Shown: in pieces, positions 1 through 10,293 of the stretch
Layout of the letters: every line of letters begins with the position of its first letter
Position numbering within the stretch: position 1 is the first letter of the stretch
NCBI GenBank assembly: GCA_901420285.1
Contig: CABDVE010000001.1
Span: forward strand, 248,001 to 312,000
Direction of reading: 5' to 3'
Length of the DNA stretch: 64,000 bases
Source of the DNA: Stutzerimonas stutzeri
GTDB lineage: Bacteria; Pseudomonadota; Gammaproteobacteria; Enterobacterales; Pasteurellaceae
Translations under genes and position numbers: made by a program
The notes under the pieces: model-generated
Told to the model about the DNA's origin: nothing
The model's database searches: none
Seen by the model: the letters and a program-made list of their open reading frames with translations, nothing else

Positions 1-729
1 TTTTTGTTTCAATTCTTCCGGGTTAATCAACTTCGCGGCTTCATCGTCAATTAAGGTTTTAAGAGCATCCTTAATTTTCATTTTACGTTTTTTAGTTTTT
101 TCGCTGCCGAGATTTTGAAACATGGATTGCAACTGGCTGGTCATTTCTTCCATGCCTGGAGGCGCCATAATTTCCACCCCCATAGATACACCGGCAGCAA
201 CATCAATTTCGATTTCTTTCTCGTCTAGCTGTCCTTCCCGTAATTTTTTGCGGAAAGCTTGTCGTGTACTACTGTTGCTATCATGGTTCTCCACCTCGCC
301 CCATTGATTTTTCGCTGGCGGCAACAACGCATCTAAAATACGCTCCTCCGCTGCATCTTCCGCTTTAACGCGATTTTTAGCAATTTCTTGTTGGCGAACC
401 AATTTCATTGCACCATCGGTTAAATCTCGAATAATGGAATCCACTTCTTTACCCACATACCCTACTTCGGTAAATTTAGTGGCTTCCACTTTAATGAACG
501 GTGCATTGGCTAATTTTGCCAAACGACGGGCAATTTCGGTTTTCCCCACGCCGGTCGGCCCAATCATAAGAATATTTTTCGGGGTCACTTCATGGCGCAT
601 TGGCTCTTGCAACTGCATTCTGCGCCAACGGTTTCTCAGGGCAATCGCCACTGCGCGCTTGGCGTCGCTTTGGCCGATGATATGTTGATCTAATTCAGAA
701 ACTATTTCACGAGGTGTCATTTCAGACAT
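1..729 (-). CDS. hslU: HslU, ATPase subunit of the HslUV protease (partial)
   Basis: This is the N-terminal 243 residues of HslU; the rest lies beyond the left edge. HslU is a hexameric AAA+ unfoldase that feeds substrates to the HslV peptidase in the cytoplasm. The protein starts [10 protein letters not shown] and carries the Walker A motif GPTGVGKTE near residue 57, followed by the start of the family's intermediate (I) domain. The start at 729 follows an AAGGAAAAAT ribosome site. It is the last of three tightly packed genes, hslV-sugE-hslU, with 18 bases between the sugE stop and this start. An SMR transporter between the two protease genes is unusual. Confidence 0.95.
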   Translation of the reverse strand, partial: MSEMTPREIVSELDQHIIGQSDAKRAVAIALRNRWRRMQLQEPMRHEVTPKNILMIGPTGVGKTEIARRLAKLANAPFIKVEATKFTEVGYVGKEVDSIIRDLTDGAMKLVRQQEIAKNRVKAEDAAEERILDALLPPAKNQWGEVENHDSNSSTRQAFRKKLREGQLDEKEIEIDVAAGVSMGVEIMAPPGMEEMTSQLQSMFQNLGSEKTKKRKMKIKDALKTLIDDEAAKLINPEELKQK

Positions 730-747
730 AATTTTTCCTTACTATAA

Positions 748-1065
748 CTAGGCTGCCATTTTTAAAACGACAACACCACTAACAATTAATAATGCACCAA
801 TGATCCGCCAAAAGGTGAACGGATCTTGATAGAACAGCACGCCAACAATAAAGGCTCCCGCCGCACCAATTCCTGTCCACACACCATAAGCGGACCCTAT
901 CGGGATAGTACGTTGCGCTAACCACAATAATACCCCGCTGCCAAACATAAATATTACGGCAATCACAATACCGGAAATTCGCGTCTCCGAGTTATCTGCC
1001 ATTTTCAACCCAATCGGCCAACCAATTTCCAGCAAACCGGCAAAAATCAAGCAAAGCCAAGCCAT
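748..1065 (-). CDS. sugE: SMR-family exporter, SugE/Gdx type (guanidinium or quaternary ammonium efflux)
   Basis: A 105-residue small multidrug resistance protein with four predicted membrane helices. The first helix carries AGLLEIGWPIGLK with the essential Glu13, and GSAYGVWTGIG follows in helix 3. This pattern resembles the SugE/Gdx branch, known to export guanidinium, more than EmrE. SMR proteins act as dimers, usually dual-topology homodimers when the gene is single as here. The start codon shares a base with the hslV stop (TAATG), so the two genes are translationally coupled. No guanidine riboswitch is visible, since the gene lies inside the hslVU transcript. Substrate is inferred from family only. 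Confidence 0.88.
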   Translation of the reverse strand: MAWLCLIFAGLLEIGWPIGLKMADNSETRISGIVIAVIFMFGSGVLLWLAQRTIPIGSAYGVWTGIGAAGAFIVGVLFYQDPFTFWRIIGALLIVSGVVVLKMAA

Positions 1066-1589
1066 TAAGGTAATTCCTCAATAGTGAAATTGGTGTTGGT
1101 GAATACGCAAATCTCACCAGCGATTTTCAACGATTTCTCCACAATTTCACGCGCCGATAAATCAGTATTTTCCACCAAAGCACGGGCGGCAGATAACGCG
1201 TAGTTGCCGCCGGAACCAATGGCAAGAATCTGATCTTCCTCCGGTTGTACTACATCGCCGATACCGGTGATAATCAAACTTTCTTTCTCGTCCGCCACGA
1301 TTAGCATCGCTTCCAATTTACGCAACGCGCGGTCGGTGCGCCAATCTTTCGCCAATTCCACCGCACTTTTCAGCAAATGCCCTTGGTGCATTTCTAATTT
1401 ACGTTCAAACAATTCAAATAAGGTGAAAGCATCCGCCGTACCACCGGCAAACCCCGCCAACACTTTGCCGTTATACAAACGACGTACTTTGCGTGCGTTA
1501 CCTTTCATCACCGTATTGCCTAAAGAAACCTGTCCATCGCCGCCGACGACGACTTGTCCGTTGCGACGGACACTTACGATTGTTGTCAT
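1065..1589 (-). CDS. hslV: HslV, peptidase subunit of the HslUV protease
   Basis: A 174-residue T1-family threonine peptidase, the proteasome-like double-hexamer core that degrades proteins unfolded by HslU. After Met removal the N-terminal threonine ([12 protein letters not shown]) is the nucleophile; [14 protein letters not shown] and [15 protein letters not shown] are typical HslV signatures. Length matches the family (about 175 residues). It is the first gene of hslV-sugE-hslU, with a short 5' leader. The coding sequence contains one canonical uptake word (reverse strand) near 1360. Identification is secure. Confidence 0.96.
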   Translation of the reverse strand: MTTIVSVRRNGQVVVGGDGQVSLGNTVMKGNARKVRRLYNGKVLAGFAGGTADAFTLFELFERKLEMHQGHLLKSAVELAKDWRTDRALRKLEAMLIVADEKESLIITGIGDVVQPEEDQILAIGSGGNYALSAARALVENTDLSAREIVEKSLKIAGEICVFTNTNFTIEELP

Positions 1590-1776
1590 TTTTTATCCTT
1601 TATTTAAGAAAATTTTTCGCTATATGGCGATGAATTAAAAAAATTCAAGCTATTTGAGCAATTAAAAAATCTCCCAATATGCTCTGTTACGCAAAATCAA
1701 AATTACACTCATTGAGTCGCCTCAAAACCTTTTCAAAGCGTAAGTCATTGCAACATTATTGCCGAACTATTGAAAT

Positions 1777-1810
1777 AGCACCGCATTGAGAACGGCTTCA
1801 ATGCGGTGCT
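1777..1810. repeat. Inverted pair of the AGCACCGCATTGA repeat
   Basis: Perfect 13-base arms at 1777-1789 and 1798-1810 separated by 8 bases. It is one of eight or so such hairpins in the window. It lies in the 402-base gap between hslV (divergent from nothing nearby) and the pckA terminator; apart from this and the pckA terminator I see no other gene or motif in 1590-1941. Confidence 0.9.
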
Positions 1811-1941
1811 GTTTGGGCACTCGATTAATGACTCGGCAAGTTTTTTACCAAGCTCGAACATCTTGCTCGTTTTTTTAAATTTATAACCAATGCCGTAATA
1901 ACGACTCCAATTGCCGGATATTAATTATCAGACAAAAAAAT

Positions 1942-1969
1942 GCCGCACTTTGATTTACCAAAGTGCGGC
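1942..1969. terminator. Hairpin built from paired uptake words, downstream of pckA
   Basis: Arms GCCGCACTTTG (1942-1952) and CAAAGTGCGGC (1959-1969) form an 11-bp stem with a 6-base loop. On the minus strand the stem is followed by a T run (A run at 1934-1940 on plus), as in a factor-independent terminator. The arms are near matches to the Haemophilus uptake word, which Pasteurellaceae often use as terminators. Confidence 0.85.
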
Positions 1970-1991
1970 GGATTTTTAACAAATTTTATAA

Positions 1992-3608
1992 CTACGCTTT
2001 AGGGCCGGCAGAAATCAATGCTTTGCCTTCTGCATTAGTCGCGTATTTTTCAAAGTTCTTCACGAAACGACCGGCAAGATCTTTCGCTTTTGCCTCCCAT
2101 TGCGCTTTGTCAGCGTAAGTATCGCGCGGATCTAAGATAGCAGAATCAACCCCCGGTAAGGCTTTAGGAATTGCTAAATTGAAGATCGGTAATTCGCTCA
2201 TTTGGGCTTTTTCGATTGAACCGTCTAAGATGGCGTCGATGATACCGCGCGTATCTTTAATGGAGATACGTTTACCCGTGCCGTTCCAACCGGTATTCAC
2301 CAAGTAGGCTTCCGCGCCTGCCGCTTGCATGCGTTTCACTAACACTTCCGCATATTGGGTAGGGTGAAGCGTTAAGAATGCCGCACCGAAACAGGCAGAA
2401 AAAGTCGGTGTTGGTTCTGTGATACCGCGTTCTGTACCCGCTAATTTCGCCGTAAAGCCGGATAAGAAATAGTATTTGGTTTGTTCCGGTGTCAACTTAG
2501 AAACCGGTGGCAACACACCGAACGCGTCTGCCGTTAAGAAAATTACCTTAGTGGCATGACCGGCGCGGGAAACCGGTTTAACAATGTTATCGATGTGATA
2601 AATCGGATAGGACACGCGGGTGTTTTCTGTTTTAGAACCATCATCGAAATCCACGGAACCGTCTGCACGCACAACCACGTTTTCTAATAACGCATCACGA
2701 CGGATTGCGCGATAAATATCCGGTTCGTTTTCTTCGGAAAGGTGGATGGTTTTTGCATAGCAACCACCCTCAAAGTTAAAGATACCCACATCGTCCCAAC
2801 CGTGTTCATCGTCACCGATTAATTGACGTTTCGGATCAGTGGAAAGCGTGGTTTTACCGGTACCAGACAAGCCGAAGAATACCGCCACATCACCGTCTTT
2901 ACCTACATTAGCAGAACAGTGCATTGCACCCACGCCTTTCAACGGTAAGAAGTAGTTCATCATGGAGAACATCCCTTTCTTCATTTCACCACCGTACCAA
3001 GTACCGCCGATTAATTGAATGCGTTCAGTTAAGTTAAAGGCCACGAAGTTTTCGGAATTTAAGCCTTGTTCTTTCCAATTCGGATTAGTCACTTTAGAAC
3101 CATTCATTACTACAAAATCCGGCTCAAAGTTTTTAAGTTGTTCTTCCGTCGGGCGAATAAACATGTTTTTCACGAAGTGCGCTTGCCACGCCACTTCGGT
3201 CACAATACGCACTGCAATGCGGTCCTTTTCGCTGGCGCCGCAAAAACCATCAATGACAAACAAACGTTTACGAGAAAGTTGATTGGTGACCAAATCTTTC
3301 AAGTGTTGCCACGTGGATTGATTCATCGGTTTATTGTCGTTTTTCGCTGCATCGGAAGTCCACCAAACGGTATCTTTGGTTTTTTCGTCTAATACAATGT
3401 ATTTATCTTTTGGCGAACGGCCGGTAAAAATACCGGTATCCACGGCCACCGCACCGGTGGTGGTTAATGTGCCTTTCTCAAAGCCTTCCAAACCCGGTTT
3501 AGTTTCTTCTTCAAATAATTGTTCATAGCTCGGATTGTAGACAACTTCTTTTACGTCATAAATGCCAAGGGCTTCGAGTTCTTTAACTACTTTTTTCACG
3601 TCTGTCAT
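1992..3608 (-). CDS. pckA: Phosphoenolpyruvate carboxykinase (ATP)
   Basis: A 538-residue ATP-dependent PEP carboxykinase, which interconverts oxaloacetate plus ATP and PEP plus CO2. In Pasteurellaceae it often runs in the CO2-fixing direction towards succinate. The kinase-1a P-loop [12 protein letters not shown] lies near residue 249 and the metal-binding IGDDEHGW near 266; RSPKDKYIV near 65 is the substrate-binding arginine region. Length matches the E. coli enzyme (540). It is monocistronic with a hairpin terminator just after the stop. The 293 bases upstream, to cirA, are A+T rich and hold the divergent promoters; I see no gene there. Confidence 0.97.
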   Translation of the reverse strand: MTDVKKVVKELEALGIYDVKEVVYNPSYEQLFEEETKPGLEGFEKGTLTTTGAVAVDTGIFTGRSPKDKYIVLDEKTKDTVWWTSDAAKNDNKPMNQSTWQHLKDLVTNQLSRKRLFVIDGFCGASEKDRIAVRIVTEVAWQAHFVKNMFIRPTEEQLKNFEPDFVVMNGSKVTNPNWKEQGLNSENFVAFNLTERIQLIGGTWYGGEMKKGMFSMMNYFLPLKGVGAMHCSANVGKDGDVAVFFGLSGTGKTTLSTDPKRQLIGDDEHGWDDVGIFNFEGGCYAKTIHLSEENEPDIYRAIRRDALLENVVVRADGSVDFDDGSKTENTRVSYPIYHIDNIVKPVSRAGHATKVIFLTADAFGVLPPVSKLTPEQTKYYFLSGFTAKLAGTERGITEPTPTFSACFGAAFLTLHPTQYAEVLVKRMQAAGAEAYLVNTGWNGTGKRISIKDTRGIIDAILDGSIEKAQMSELPIFNLAIPKALPGVDSAILDPRDTYADKAQWEAKAKDLAGRFVKNFEKYATNAEGKALISAGPKA

Positions 3609-3901
3609 AAGTCACCTCTATAGATCAAAGTTTAAAATTTAGCTAGGTTTATTCTAAAGAAAGACCATTAAAAAAAATGTTAACTAGATCTCATTTTGGG
3701 AAATCAACTCCATTTCATGCTTTTTTTAGTTGAAATCTGTGATGAAAGTCAAAAATAATCAAAGCAAAAATAATGAAAGATAGCGGAGGATATTTTGAGT
3801 GAAACGATCGAAATTTAACATTAACCAAATTGCTCCTTTGAGATTTCAACAAGTTTCTGTATGATAAATAGGAATAATTCTTAATAACTAAAGGAACCTT
3901 T

Positions 3902-5956
3902 ATGAAACTAATGAAACTTACCACAATCAGCTTAGCCTTAAGCGGCATTTTTGCCGCAAACGCGACGGCAAATGAGCAAAAAACGGAAAAACTTGATGAA
4001 ATCGTGGTAACTGCCGCAGGCACTTCGCAAGCTCTTAAAGATGCGCCGGCAAGTATTAGCGTCATAAATCGGCAACAGCTAAAACAACATCCGGTCAATA
4101 ATCTGGAAAATGCATTACAAGACGTACCTGGTGTAAATGTCAGCGGCAGTAATGCCAATCGCACAGATATTTCCTTACGCGGTTTACCGCCCGACTACAC
4201 GTTAATTATGGTGGACGGTCGTCGTCAGAATACGCGCGAATCCCGTCCGAACGGTAACGGTGGTTTTGAAGGCGGGTTTATGCCGCCATTGAATGCAATT
4301 GAACGCATTGAAGTGGTTCGTGGCCCAATGTCTTCCCTGTATGGTTCCGACGCTATGGGTGGCGTAGTGAACATTATTACGAAAGACGCCACGGAAGAAT
4401 GGACCGGCTCACTTTCAAGTGGTTTTACCGTGCACGATAAAACCGCATTCGGTGACGGTTATCACGGTAACTTTTTTGTTTCCGGCCCGCTAATTAAAAA
4501 TTTACTCGGTTGGCAAATTTATGGTGGCGGTAATTATCGCCAAGAAGACGAAATCATCGGTGCATCTAATAAAAATAAAAACCGCAATCTCAATACGAAA
4601 TTGACTTTCACACCGACCGATAAACAAACCTTTATTTTAGAAGGAGGTCGCCACTTCCTCGAAAAAGATGAAACACCGGGAAAATCTATCGCACTTTTCA
4701 CGACGCGCGGCAGCAGTACAACGCCTAATAACCCAAGCAACACACGGGCAATTCGTAATCACTGGTCACTAACCCACCGAGCGGATTGGAATTTTATGGC
4801 CTCCGAATTGAGTTTTTATCAAGAAAAGGCAAAACGCGAAGTCAGCACAAACGGCGTAACAGATTCCCGCAAACCGGAAATTACCAACAATGTTTTTGAT
4901 GGGAAATTAATGTTACCGGCTGCAAATCATTTCTTTGTCTTCGGCGGACAATATCAACAGGCCAAACTGCGAGATGATTCGGTATTAAGCGTTAACCGCG
5001 GAGTACGCCCGATTAGAGTGAATTATGAAAACACTACAAATAAAATTAAACAATATGCGTTCTTTGCTGAAGACGAAATCAATTTTGCCGATAAATTCTT
5101 ACTGACTCTCGGTAGCCGTTTCGATCACCATGAAAAATTCGGTACCCACTGGAACCCTCGTATCTACGGCGTATACCACATTAACGATCAATTCAGCTTA
5201 AAAGGTGGCGTGGCGAAAGCTTTCCGCGCACCAAGTATTCGTGAATTAAGCGAAAGCTACATTACTTCGACCGAACGCGGTGCCGGCGTGATTTACGGTA
5301 ACCCGAATTTAAAACCGGAAACCAGCATAAATGAAGAATTGAGTTTAATATACAACCGTGATGACTTGAACGTCAGTCTGACCGTCTTTAACACGGATTT
5401 TAAAAACAAACTTACCAGTCACGACACCGGCCGAACAGATTCGGCGACACGCGCCCGTTTATACGAATATAGCAACGTCGGCAAAGCCAATATTAAAGGA
5501 CTGGAAATGAGCGCACATATTCCGTTCAACCCGCGTTGGAATATGGATCTTTCCTATACTTATCAACATTCCAAACGCAAATCTGATGAAGATTTATCGG
5601 CTTCTCGCGCCAGCTTGCGCGGTTTACCGTTAGACAACACGCCGAAACATAGCGCCAGCGCTAAACTGAATTGGATGGCCAACGACAACTTCAGCGCTTA
5701 TACCCGCTTAGCTTATAAAGGCAAACAAATTTGGGCGAATCCGCGTAATGGTGACAACCGTAATCGCTATCGCACTCGCGCCGGTTACGTCACACTGGAT
5801 GTCGGTGGTACTTACCAATTCAGTCCGAACGTATCCTTAAACGTTGCGCTGTTGAATCTCACCAATCAAATCGGCGAACGCGTGAACACCAACGGCGGCA
5901 GCTGGACAGTGGAAGACGGTCGTCGTCTCTGGACGAATTTAAATATCACATTCTAA
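3902..5956 (+). CDS. TonB-dependent catecholate siderophore receptor, CirA-like
   Basis: A 684-residue outer-membrane receptor. It has a signal peptide ending near ANATAN, a TonB box DEIVVTA at about residue 32, a plug domain with DAPASISVI and SSLYGSDAMGGVVNIITK, and a 22-strand barrel ending in an aromatic residue (LNITF). The plug and the GPLI and GVAKAFRAPS segments are closest in memory to E. coli CirA, which imports linear catecholates and dihydroxybenzoylserine. A ribosome site AAGGAAC precedes the ATG. The next gene is a siderophore-esterase homologue, now frameshifted, which supports a catecholate substrate. A weak Fur-like A+T stretch lies at about 3865-3888. Exact ligand is uncertain. 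Confidence 0.88.
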   Translation: MKLMKLTTISLALSGIFAANATANEQKTEKLDEIVVTAAGTSQALKDAPASISVINRQQLKQHPVNNLENALQDVPGVNVSGSNANRTDISLRGLPPDYTLIMVDGRRQNTRESRPNGNGGFEGGFMPPLNAIERIEVVRGPMSSLYGSDAMGGVVNIITKDATEEWTGSLSSGFTVHDKTAFGDGYHGNFFVSGPLIKNLLGWQIYGGGNYRQEDEIIGASNKNKNRNLNTKLTFTPTDKQTFILEGGRHFLEKDETPGKSIALFTTRGSSTTPNNPSNTRAIRNHWSLTHRADWNFMASELSFYQEKAKREVSTNGVTDSRKPEITNNVFDGKLMLPAANHFFVFGGQYQQAKLRDDSVLSVNRGVRPIRVNYENTTNKIKQYAFFAEDEINFADKFLLTLGSRFDHHEKFGTHWNPRIYGVYHINDQFSLKGGVAKAFRAPSIRELSESYITSTERGAGVIYGNPNLKPETSINEELSLIYNRDDLNVSLTVFNTDFKNKLTSHDTGRTDSATRARLYEYSNVGKANIKGLEMSAHIPFNPRWNMDLSYTYQHSKRKSDEDLSASRASLRGLPLDNTPKHSASAKLNWMANDNFSAYTRLAYKGKQIWANPRNGDNRNRYRTRAGYVTLDVGGTYQFSPNVSLNVALLNLTNQIGERVNTNGGSWTVEDGRRLWTNLNITF

Positions 5957-5996
5957 CGACGTATCGCGGCATTTTACCGAATGCCGCCGTTCTATT

Positions 5997-6864
5997 ATGC
6001 TGCGACTATTTTTTCTAGTTTTCATCGGGTTCAGCGCTACACGCATCGTGCAAGCCGAACCCGATTTTCAAATTCCGCAAATTCAACCGAGCATGCAACA
6101 ACATTATTTTTTTCATCAGCAAGATATGCCTTTTGAAAATAAAATCTATCGGCTGTTTATTGCCGAAGCGAAAACCAAAACCGCGCAAAAACCAAGCGTG
6201 CTTTACCTGCTGGACGGCAACGCACAGTTTCCTTTAGCAGTAAACGCGGCGGATCCGAACAAGCCGTTGCCGTTAATTATCGGTATCGGTTACGTTTCAG
6301 ATAAAGCTTACGTCTTGGAGGAACGCACGCGTGATTACACCTTCCCGGCACAAGGCGAAGCGTTCCGTCAAGGCGGACAGGCAGCAGGTTTTTTTACGCT
6401 TCTTACAAACCAAACTCAAACCTGATATTGCCCGACATTACGCACCAAATGAAGCGCGCCAATTTTTCTTCGGCCATTCTTTCGGTGGCCTATTCGGCAT
6501 TTACGTGTTGTTTCATCAACCGGATTTATTTCAAGATTACACCCTCGCCAGCCCTTCATTATGGTGGGGAAACGGTGAATTTTTGGCGCGCGAAAAACCT
6601 TGGCTTGCCGCGAAGCCGGACTTCGTTTCAGTTACGCTGGGGGAATTTGAATTATATCCACAACGCGATCCCGACATTCGCCCCGAACAACAGGATAAAA
6701 TTCGTCAGCGACAAAAAATGGCGCCAATGAACGCGCAAGATTTTGCCAACGCCCTTACAGAACAAGGCGTGAAGACGCAATTTAAATTAATTGAAGGAAA
6801 AAATCACGGCACTTCAATTGAAGACGCGATTCGACTTACGATGGAACGGATTCAAAATCGGTAA
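5997..6864 (+). pseudogene. Siderophore-esterase (IroE/Fes-like alpha/beta hydrolase), split by a frameshift in a T7 run
   Basis: Two overlapping frames together make one alpha/beta hydrolase. The first part (5997-6425) has a signal peptide ending near RIVQA and the core strand SVLYLLDGNAQF. The second frame, continuing through 6864, has the nucleophile elbow GHSFGGLFG and the catalytic histidine region EGKNHGTS. The frames join at a run of seven T at 6389-6395. With six T the protein would read AAGFLRFLQTKLKPDI without interruption. It lies 40 bases after the CirA-like receptor, so a role in cutting imported catecholate siderophores in the periplasm is likely. It may be a real null allele, a slipping phase-variable tract, or a sequencing error. 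Confidence 0.85.
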
Positions 6865-6965
6865 ACACAAGGCGATATTTCATCGCCTTTTCTTTCGCAT
6901 TTATTTCCGACGTCGCCGCCCTAAAACGCGACCGAATTTGCTGAACCGCTTATCAAACAGGCAAA

Positions 6966-7018
6966 TAGCACCGCATTGAATAGCACCGCATTGGAGCGGC
7001 TTCCAATGCGGTGCTATT
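6966..7018. repeat. Hairpin of the AGCACCGCATTGGA repeat with a doubled left arm
   Basis: A partial left arm at 6966-6979 is followed directly by a full left arm at 6979-6995. This pairs with the right arm at 7002-7018 (17 bp, 6-base loop) and ends in a T run. It sits between the converging esterase and tex genes and could terminate transcription from the plus side. Confidence 0.88.
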
Positions 7019-7085
7019 TTGATAACACGCGGCGAAAACGAAACGGCAAATGTCAGCGTTGTGTAACAACGGAGTCAATGCACCG

Positions 7086-9407
7086 TTATTTCTTCCAATT
7101 TTTCAACGCATCGGCAAAGGCATTGCCCATGGCGCCGTTGCCGTACACATTGCCGCGCACATTGCGCTCTTGGCGAGGCACATTGCTACGAGGTTTGGCG
7201 GATGAAGTGCGGTCGGCTTTATCACTATTTTTCACCGTATTTTCATCCAATCGCATCGTCAGTGCGATGCGTTTGCGCGGCACATCTACGTCCAATACTT
7301 TCACTTTCACAATATCGCCGGTTTTTACCACTTGATGCGGATCTTCGACGAATTTGTCACTAAGTGACGAAATATGCACTAATCCGTCTTGATGTACGCC
7401 GATATCGACGAACGCGCCAAAGTTGGTCACATTCGTAATGGTACCTTCCAGGGTCATACCGGCTTGCAAATCCGTGATGTCTTCCACGCCATCGGCAAAT
7501 GTGGCGGTTTTAAATTCGCCACGCGGATCGCGCCCCGGTTTTTCCAATTCTTTGAAAATGTCTTGCACCGTCGGCAAGCCGAAACGTTCGTCGGTAAATT
7601 GGTTCGCATCCAGTTTGAGCACCGCATTGGAGCCCATTAATTCCTGAACGGATTGTTGCGTGGCGTGCAGAATTTTTTCCACCAAAGCATAAGCTTCCGG
7701 GTGAACGCCGGAAGCATCGAGCGGATTTTTACCGTCGGCGATGCGCATAAAACCGGCGCATTGTTCAAAGGCTTTCGGCCCTAAGCGGGGCACTTTTTTC
7801 AGTTGTTCGCGGCTGTCGAAGCGGCCGTTTTCGTCACGATAAGCCACAATATTTTGCGCCAACGTCTTTGTCATTCCCGCCACGCGCGCCAATAACGGCG
7901 CCGATGCGGTGTTCAAATCGACTCCCACGGCATTGACGCAGTCTTCCACCACCGCATTGAGTTTACGCGCAAGTTGGCTTTGATTTACGTCGTGCTGATA
8001 TTGCCCTACGCCAATGGCTTTCGGTTCGATTTTCACCAGTTCGGCAAGCGGATCTTGCAAACGACGTGCAATGGACACCGCGCCACGCAACGAGACATCT
8101 AAATTCGGGAATTCGTTTGCCGCAAATTCTGAAGCCGAATAAACGGATGCGCCGGCTTCGGAAACCACCACGGTTTGCGGTTTATTCTCTTTGATTTCTT
8201 TAATCACCTCTTTGGCAAAGCGTTCGGTTTCGCGCGATGCGGTGCCGTTACCGATGGCGATGAGTTCCACTTTATGCTTGCGAATTAAGCCGAACAGCGT
8301 CATCTGCGCCTCGGTTTCACGGCCGGTATGCGGGTAAACGGTGGCGGTATCCAATAATTTCCCGGTGTTATCCACCACGGCGACTTTCACGCCGGTGCGT
8401 AAACCCGGGTCAAGCCCCATGGTATTTTTAGAACCGGCGGGGGCGGCCATTAAAAGTGCGGTGAGATTACGGGCAAAAACGTCAATGGCTTCTTCTTCCG
8501 CTTTCTCGCGCAACGCGCCCATTAATTCGGTTTCTAAGTGCAGGGAAACTTTGATTTTCCACGTCCAAGCGATCACTTGTTCGCGCCATTTATCCGCCGG
8601 CTGTCCGCTCAAATGCACACCCAAATGCTCGCGAATAATCTCTTCGCAATAACTGTGGCGCGCGTCTTCTTCTGCATCGGGATCGGCATTTAAGCCAAGT
8701 TGCAAAATGCCTTCGTTACGTCCGCGCAACATCGCCAATGCGCGGTGAGAAGGCACATTTTTGAGTAATTCCGTATGCTCAAAATAATCTTGGAATTTCG
8801 CCCCTTCGGCTTCTTTGCCTTCAATTACTTTTGCTTCAATTTGCGCATTTTGCTGTAAATATTGGCGCACTTTTGCCAATAATTGAGCATCTTCGGCAAA
8901 ACGTTCCATCAAAATATAACGCGCGCCGTCCAATGCGGTCTTCGCATCCGGCACGCCTTTTTCCGCATCGATAAAAGAAAGTGCGGCAGATTCCGGCTCG
9001 TTTTCCGGCGCGTTCCACAATAAATCGGCAAGCGGTTCCAATCCCGCTTCAATGGCGATTTGTCCCTTAGTGCGGCGTTTCGGTTTAAAAGGCAAATAGA
9101 GATCTTCCAACTCGGTTTTGCTTTGTGTCGCTTCGATTTGCGCACGCAATTCGTCGGTGAGTTTGCCTTGCTCATCAATGGATTTCAAAATGCTTTGACG
9201 ACGCTCTTCTAACTCGCGCAAATAGCCCAAACGGGTTTCAAAATGACGCAATTGCGTGTCGTCCAAACCGCCGGTCGCCTCTTTACGATAACGGGCGATA
9301 AAAGGAATGGTGTTGCCATCATCCAACAGTTGAATGGCGGCGAGAATTTGCTGTGGCGCTACGTTGAGTTCTGCTGCAATAATTTGGCTAATTTGTTGAT
9401 TTAACAT
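7086..9407 (-). CDS. tex: Tex, S1-domain RNA-binding transcription accessory protein
   Basis: A 773-residue Tex protein. It has an N-terminal helical region, a YqgF/RNase H-like domain (about residues 330-450, [16 protein letters not shown]), helix-hairpin-helix motifs (about 500-560) and a C-terminal S1 domain (about 650-720, [19 protein letters not shown]). The tail is basic. Tex binds nucleic acid and is linked to transcription and toxin expression in other bacteria. Its length fits the family. It appears monocistronic. The coding sequence holds three copies of the CAATGCGGT word (7621, 7951, 8931). Confidence 0.96.
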   Translation of the reverse strand: MLNQQISQIIAAELNVAPQQILAAIQLLDDGNTIPFIARYRKEATGGLDDTQLRHFETRLGYLRELEERRQSILKSIDEQGKLTDELRAQIEATQSKTELEDLYLPFKPKRRTKGQIAIEAGLEPLADLLWNAPENEPESAALSFIDAEKGVPDAKTALDGARYILMERFAEDAQLLAKVRQYLQQNAQIEAKVIEGKEAEGAKFQDYFEHTELLKNVPSHRALAMLRGRNEGILQLGLNADPDAEEDARHSYCEEIIREHLGVHLSGQPADKWREQVIAWTWKIKVSLHLETELMGALREKAEEEAIDVFARNLTALLMAAPAGSKNTMGLDPGLRTGVKVAVVDNTGKLLDTATVYPHTGRETEAQMTLFGLIRKHKVELIAIGNGTASRETERFAKEVIKEIKENKPQTVVVSEAGASVYSASEFAANEFPNLDVSLRGAVSIARRLQDPLAELVKIEPKAIGVGQYQHDVNQSQLARKLNAVVEDCVNAVGVDLNTASAPLLARVAGMTKTLAQNIVAYRDENGRFDSREQLKKVPRLGPKAFEQCAGFMRIADGKNPLDASGVHPEAYALVEKILHATQQSVQELMGSNAVLKLDANQFTDERFGLPTVQDIFKELEKPGRDPRGEFKTATFADGVEDITDLQAGMTLEGTITNVTNFGAFVDIGVHQDGLVHISSLSDKFVEDPHQVVKTGDIVKVKVLDVDVPRKRIALTMRLDENTVKNSDKADRTSSAKPRSNVPRQERNVRGNVYGNGAMGNAFADALKNWKK

Positions 9408-9501
9408 ATCAATACGTCCGGTTAATGAAAATGGGACATAGCATACTGGTTTTGGTAAGATGGCTCAAATATAATTCGATCGTTTTTAGTAAGGAGGATT
9501 T

Positions 9502-9653
9502 ATGACGACTATTACCAAATTGTCCCAGCTAGATTTAAATAAATCCTACACCTATGCCGATTATTTAATGTAGCAGTTATTACCGAAGGCGATATGGCGG
9601 CATCGACGCGCTTTCCCGAGTTACGCTTTTCCACCGAAACCTTATTCGATTAA
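9502..9653 (+). pseudogene. Remnant of a Uma2-family (DUF820) nuclease-like gene with internal deletion
   Basis: A strong ribosome site (AAGGAGGA, 9491-9498) precedes ATG at 9502. The first codons read MTTITKLSQLDLNKSYTYAD, the typical start of Uma2-family proteins, but then hit TAG after LM. In the next frame, GTA at about 9572 onward reads VAVITEGDMAASTRFPELRF and ends TLFD at 9651, which resembles the family's C-terminus. About 130 middle residues are missing. So this is a deletion scar, with the 5' and 3' ends kept. The remnant abuts greB (two bases), and its ribosome site may now help greB translation only indirectly. Family assignment is from memory of the termini. Confidence 0.72.
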
Positions 9654-9655
9654 TT

Positions 9656-10135
9656 ATGGCAAAATCAAATTACATCACACGCCAAGGTTGGAACGCCTTG
9701 GATCAAGAACTCAAATTTTTGTGGAAAGAAGAACGCCCGAGAGTCACGCAAGCGGTGTCCGATGCGGCGGCATTGGGCGATCGCAGCGAAAATGCCGAAT
9801 ATATTTACGGCAAACGCCGGCTACGCGAAATCGATCGCCGCGTACGTTTTTTAACTAAACGTTTGGAAGTGCTGCAAATCGTCGATTACCACCCGAAACA
9901 AGAACAAAAAGTCTTCTTTGGCGCTTGGGTAGAACTGGAAGAGGAAAACGGCGAGATAAAACAATATCGTCTGGTTGGTAGCGACGAATTTGATCCCGTC
10001 AAAAACTGGATTTCTATCGATTCGCCGGTAGCGCGCGCCTTAATCGGCAAGGAAGTCGACGATGAAGTTAAGGTCGAAACTCCGTCCGGACGCGTAACGC
10101 TGTATATAAATCAAATTTGGTATGAAAAAGTGTAA
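9656..10135 (+). CDS. greB: GreB, transcript cleavage factor
   Basis: A 159-residue Gre factor that enters the RNA polymerase secondary channel and stimulates cleavage of backtracked RNA. The N-terminal coiled coil carries ALGDRSENAEYIYGKRRL with the acidic tip pair that coordinates the catalytic metal; the C-terminal FKBP-like domain ends QIWYEKV. GreB rather than GreA is indicated by FLWKEERP and KRRLREIDRRVRFL. The start lies two bases after the stop of the Uma2 remnant, so greB was probably once co-transcribed with it. Confidence 0.95.
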   Translation: MAKSNYITRQGWNALDQELKFLWKEERPRVTQAVSDAAALGDRSENAEYIYGKRRLREIDRRVRFLTKRLEVLQIVDYHPKQEQKVFFGAWVELEEENGEIKQYRLVGSDEFDPVKNWISIDSPVARALIGKEVDDEVKVETPSGRVTLYINQIWYEKV

Positions 10136-10244
10136 GTTAAAGTTTAGACCGCACGATAGTACACAAGGCGCGTAATTTTCTTACCAACGACAGTCCGATT
10201 GCCACGACATCGCCAATTAGCACCGCATTGAACGCGCGCCAAAA

Positions 10245-10275
10245 CAAAAAAGGCAACCTAGGGTTGCCTTTTTTA
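10245..10275. terminator. Bidirectional terminator between greB and slyD
   Basis: Perfect arms GGCAACC and GGTTGCC (10252-10268) flanked by A6 on the left and T6 on the right. It can end transcription from both converging genes. A single copy of the AGCACCGCATTG word lies just before it at 10219-10230. Confidence 0.9.
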
Positions 10276-10293
10276 TTATGTGGAATGCTGTGA

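Noticed and set aside
3715-4164. 149-residue reverse frame over the cirA start
   Set aside because: It overlaps the receptor's signal and plug region and lacks any recognisable domain or ribosome site.
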